A DNA stretch of 64,000 nucleotides from positions 434,001 to 498,000 of the forward strand of contig WBMW01005873.1 in assembly GCA_013396635.1 (NCBI GenBank), read 5' to 3'. Positions 60,625-64,000 of this stretch are shown one piece after another. The stretch comes from Penelope pileata (Eukaryota > Chordata > Aves > Galliformes > Cracidae). Both the position numbers and the translations under genes were made by a program. Positions within the stretch are counted from its first letter, which is position 1, and the number at the start of each line of letters is the position of its first letter. The notes under the pieces were generated by a model. The model did not search any database. It worked only from the letters and a program-made list of their open reading frames with translations, and was not told where the DNA came from.

Positions 60625-60639
60625 CAAATAACTTTGTCA

Positions 60640-63600
60640 TTCACTTCTGTGATGTAGTAGGCAACATGAGTTCCCTAGAGTTTACACTGGAAATGAACCT
60701 GGAGTTGAAGAAAATCAGCTATTGCAAAGGAACCTTACTCTATTAACTGTTTATTTGACCAGCTTGGTTCCCTGTGTTTCTTCACCTCCACCAAACATTT
60801 AATGGGACAGATGAGACTGTTACTCCATGCCTTGACTCTCAGCATTAATAGCCCTATTGCTTTTGCCACCCAGTACCAGAGCTGTGCTTCTTTCACCCAC
60901 CTTCCCAGAAAGTTTCTTCCTGCAAGAAGCAGACTCCAACTGCCAGCACAAAGGAGATGGAATATAAGAAAATACCTCCACAAATCAAGCTGCTGAGTAA
61001 TCCCAGCACACCAGGCAGCACGAACACCGTCAGCTCCAGAGGAAGGAAGAAGCCTAAATTTTAACAGTAATGAAGGTGGGCAGAGAAGAATAAATACTGT
61101 CAGAGTCTGCTAATTATGAAGAGAGATGGATGGCTGCTGTAAATCAGTGTGCTGTGAGGGGAGAGTCTTGAGACAGATTAAGTTATTATTCATACTGGGG
61201 CTGCTCAAATAAATCAATGGAAATTCCATCAGCAGCAGGTTCCATTTTGTTTCATTGCTTGATTTATACATTATGCCTTTGGTCTTTTTCTTAGAATCCC
61301 CTTCTGCTTTATGCCTAACAGGTATATATAATCTAATCTGAAGCCATCAGGTACTTTTTTGAACAAAAAGACCTTTATTAAAGAGCCCTGTAATATGAGA
61401 ATTCACAGGACAAGCTTCAACCAACTTTGGAGAAGGATAAATGTCTCAGGGACACTGATTTCCTAATGTAATAAAAACAGGTAGTTCGAAGAGACCAAGT
61501 GTGTCTGTCAGGAAAAATATAAGTATAGTGGATCCAGGTCAGATCTGTTATTATAGGAGAACCTAAGAAGGAAACAGGCAGGATCCCAAGTCCTGAGATC
61601 AGCCACTGGTAAGATTATTTGCTTGTCTGTTTAGGTGACAAATTCTCTCCACTGGTGTCTGTCTTTCTGTGTCAAAGTACAACATCTGTACCATGAGAAT
61701 GCCTAGGCACTGCAATGGGAGAAATAATAAATAATCCAGGACATGGGGCCAGGAAGCCCAAAAACATTGCATTGCATATTAAACCTTTTCTTAACTTCAC
61801 AATTATTCAGCCTTTCCCACCCCACAAGGAATAGCTCATGTTCTGAAAATAGGTAATACTGTGAAGGCTTGATGAGTGGTTATGTCTATAGTTTTTTCTA
61901 ATGATGTTCCAGATGCAGGGTAAAAAGCATAGCTTGTATAGTCAGCAGAAGAATGCCCAAGCAGTGCCTACACGACACAGCAGAGCATGGAAAGTAGAAG
62001 CATTTCAAGGATATCCTGAAGTGTTTGAAAGAGAGCAACCTGTCATCTCTATTGAACAGACAGACATAAACAGGCAGTAATGAGGTCCTGCATCTTTTGA
62101 ACAACGAGAGCAAGCTAATGAGCTGGGCATGTATGGTGAGCAAAGAAAGTAATGATTAGGGACCAGGTCACATCTACAAAGACATTGGTTATCATCAGGC
62201 AGGTGTCTGAATACGTGCTGGAATGGCCCAACCTCTACCTGTTTAAAATCACCTCTGACCATGTTATAGGAATAATAATGCAGATTGTAGCAAAACTGAC
62301 TGTATAGCATTTATTTATTTTTGTCTCTTACAAACAAGACAGAGCCATTCATACTGACCAAAAAGCCTCCAGTACCATACTTGCTGCCAGTCCCTTTTTT
62401 ACCATGTGCCCTCTTGCTCTGCAACTGTTAAAAAAAATGTTTTGTACATTTCAGCAGAGTGGTATGTTTAGATGACCTGCTCCCAGCAGAGCATTTGCAA
62501 ATCCAGTAATTGCATATCATTTCCTCATTTATTGCTGCTGTTGTTGCCTGTGCAGTAGTTTACCTGTGGCTTTGGGCCACTTAAATTAGCAGTGGAGAGG
62601 GCTATCTTTAATGCTCTTCTCTCCAATGGTTTCTTTGAAGCAATGTCCATACATCTCTAGGCCTTGGAAGTAAAGCAGCATGCTGCAGAGCTTAATTAAA
62701 GAGGAAATAAAAAAAAAGAAGTCTTTCCCCAGTGACCTGAGAGTGTTGCACACTGCTGAAGCGGATGGGATGGGATTGATTGTCTGATGTTAACAGGCAG
62801 AAAAGAAGAAACTTTTGACAGGGGTGGGGGAGCTGCACTTCATTAGAGACAACACCATTAAAAAAGAATTTCACTTTTAATCTACTCAGTTTTCTTTTTA
62901 TTTCTGTATCCAGCAGTGTTTTAAAGTAGTTCCCATCCTGCCTCCTGCTGTAAGCTTGCAATGAAAAGAAGCCAGTTTTACACACCAAAGCTGTACTGAT
63001 TGTCCCTTTTCCCTCCTATGAACCATTAGCATGGGACCACCAACACACACAGGTCATGGCTGTGTTGTTTCCATCAATCATAAGAGCTGTCCTGGAAATG
63101 ATTGCAGTATCTCATCCAATTAGTCTGGAAAAGGCACTGCAACGTATTATCCAGATGATTCCTACTGACAGCCAGGTCCATCATTTCCCCTTTTCTGGAG
63201 GTGTCAAAGTCAGGAGTAGCAGTCACCATTTCAGAGCCCTCAGGACTCTCTTTGCTGTCTGTAAATGAGTGCAGAAGGCACAAAGCAGTTGTCTAAAAGA
63301 TACAGAAATGGTTGGAGAGGCGAGTTTATAATTATGCAGTGTTTACAGAGGCAGGACACAGGGAGTTTTTTCTCTCCAAAGTAACAAAGCTTTTCTAAAA
63401 GAACAATTTTTGCTGAACAGAATGCCACCATGATCTCCAATAAATGCTGAAAACCGTCCTTGAACCTGCTGGAGCCTGGGCTGTCGTATCCAGGTCCAGA
63501 GAGCACTTTTGTGACTGGACTTTCAGCACAAGCACCAGTACAAGAACAGCACCCAGGCAGAATGTCAATACTTTATGGCAACATAACCACAGGACCTATT

Positions 63601-64000
63601 ATTGCAGTCGGCTCTAACTTGTTCTCCTTGGAAGGCAGAAGAGCAGAGCATGGCTCAGGATGGGTGGCCAAACATTTTCATCAGGCCAGAGTAACTGCTC
63701 ACAAAAATACGCACAGAAATATTCAGGTGGGTCCCCAACTCCACCAGCAAAGCTATTTGTGCAGGGTTATCTGCCTGCTTTTATCATACCTGCTCTTCCT
63801 ACTAAATCCCCGCCTTGTAATGTTTGTAAATAGGAGTTAAGCCCATCTCTTGACATGAGGCACCAAAGATCCCTCCCTTTCCTCCCGGTATCCTCAGAGG
63901 AATGCTTCCCACACCTCTGTGCTGCCCACACAAACATCATTATGCAGAAAGCACAAGTCCAGGCCCCATGGTCATACAGACTAACAGACTGTGAGGCTTT
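60640..64000. other. Unique non-coding sequence
   Basis: No gene recognised. The longest frame is 126 codons at 63460-63840 on the plus strand, without recognisable domains. The minus-strand 101-codon frame at 62005-62310 is Cys/Tyr-rich and unrecognised. The window ends inside unique sequence. Confidence 0.6.

Noticed and set aside
1..64000. tRNA, rRNA, CRISPR, bacterial operons or phage genes
   Set aside because: No cloverleaf with A/B boxes, no spaced direct-repeat array and no Shine-Dalgarno-linked gene series was seen. The DNA is plainly vertebrate.

Overview
The window is vertebrate, and most likely avian, nuclear DNA without a recognisable protein-coding gene. No open reading frame on either strand looks like a conserved protein, apart from remnants inside transposons. 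Reading frames are short, stops are frequent, and base composition drifts without codon structure. The avian call rests on CR1 non-LTR retrotransposons. Several end in the CR1 terminal octamer repeat (ATTCTATG type), lack a poly-A tail and are 5'-truncated, and there are no Alu/B1/L1-type elements. This would fit an intergenic desert or a very large intron. The sequence alone cannot say which, nor give the species.

Layout. 1-4.97 kb is unique non-coding sequence. A GC-richer unnamed repeat lies near 4.98-5.13 kb, a young CR1 on the minus strand at 5.46-5.98 kb, an older CR1 tail at 6.60-6.73 kb, and a probable solo LTR at about 6.74-7.19 kb with a 43-bp direct repeat in its presumed U3. From 7.2 to 25.5 kb the sequence is mostly unique, with simple repeats and one perfect-unit tandem duplication. 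Between 25.5 and 52.8 kb there are four decayed CR1 ORF2 fragments, all on the plus strand (25.5, 29.2, 32.4 and 52.6 kb). A younger plus-strand CR1 at 42.8-43.3 kb still has an open 156-codon ORF2 C-terminus. Two more copies of the unnamed repeat sit at 35.2 and 47.6 kb. A homeodomain-site-rich AT block (59.91-60.09 kb) looks like a conserved non-coding element, and a third young CR1 (60.11-60.62 kb, minus) lies beside it. The last 3.4 kb is unique non-coding sequence.

There is no operon, RNA gene, CRISPR array or new multi-gene system here. The observations most worth following are the three-copy interspersed repeat, the candidate regulatory block at 59.9 kb, a noncoding exon-like segment with strong splice signals at 45.1 kb, and the layered CR1 record. 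All identifications come from reading the sequence and from remembered family patterns; no alignment was run.
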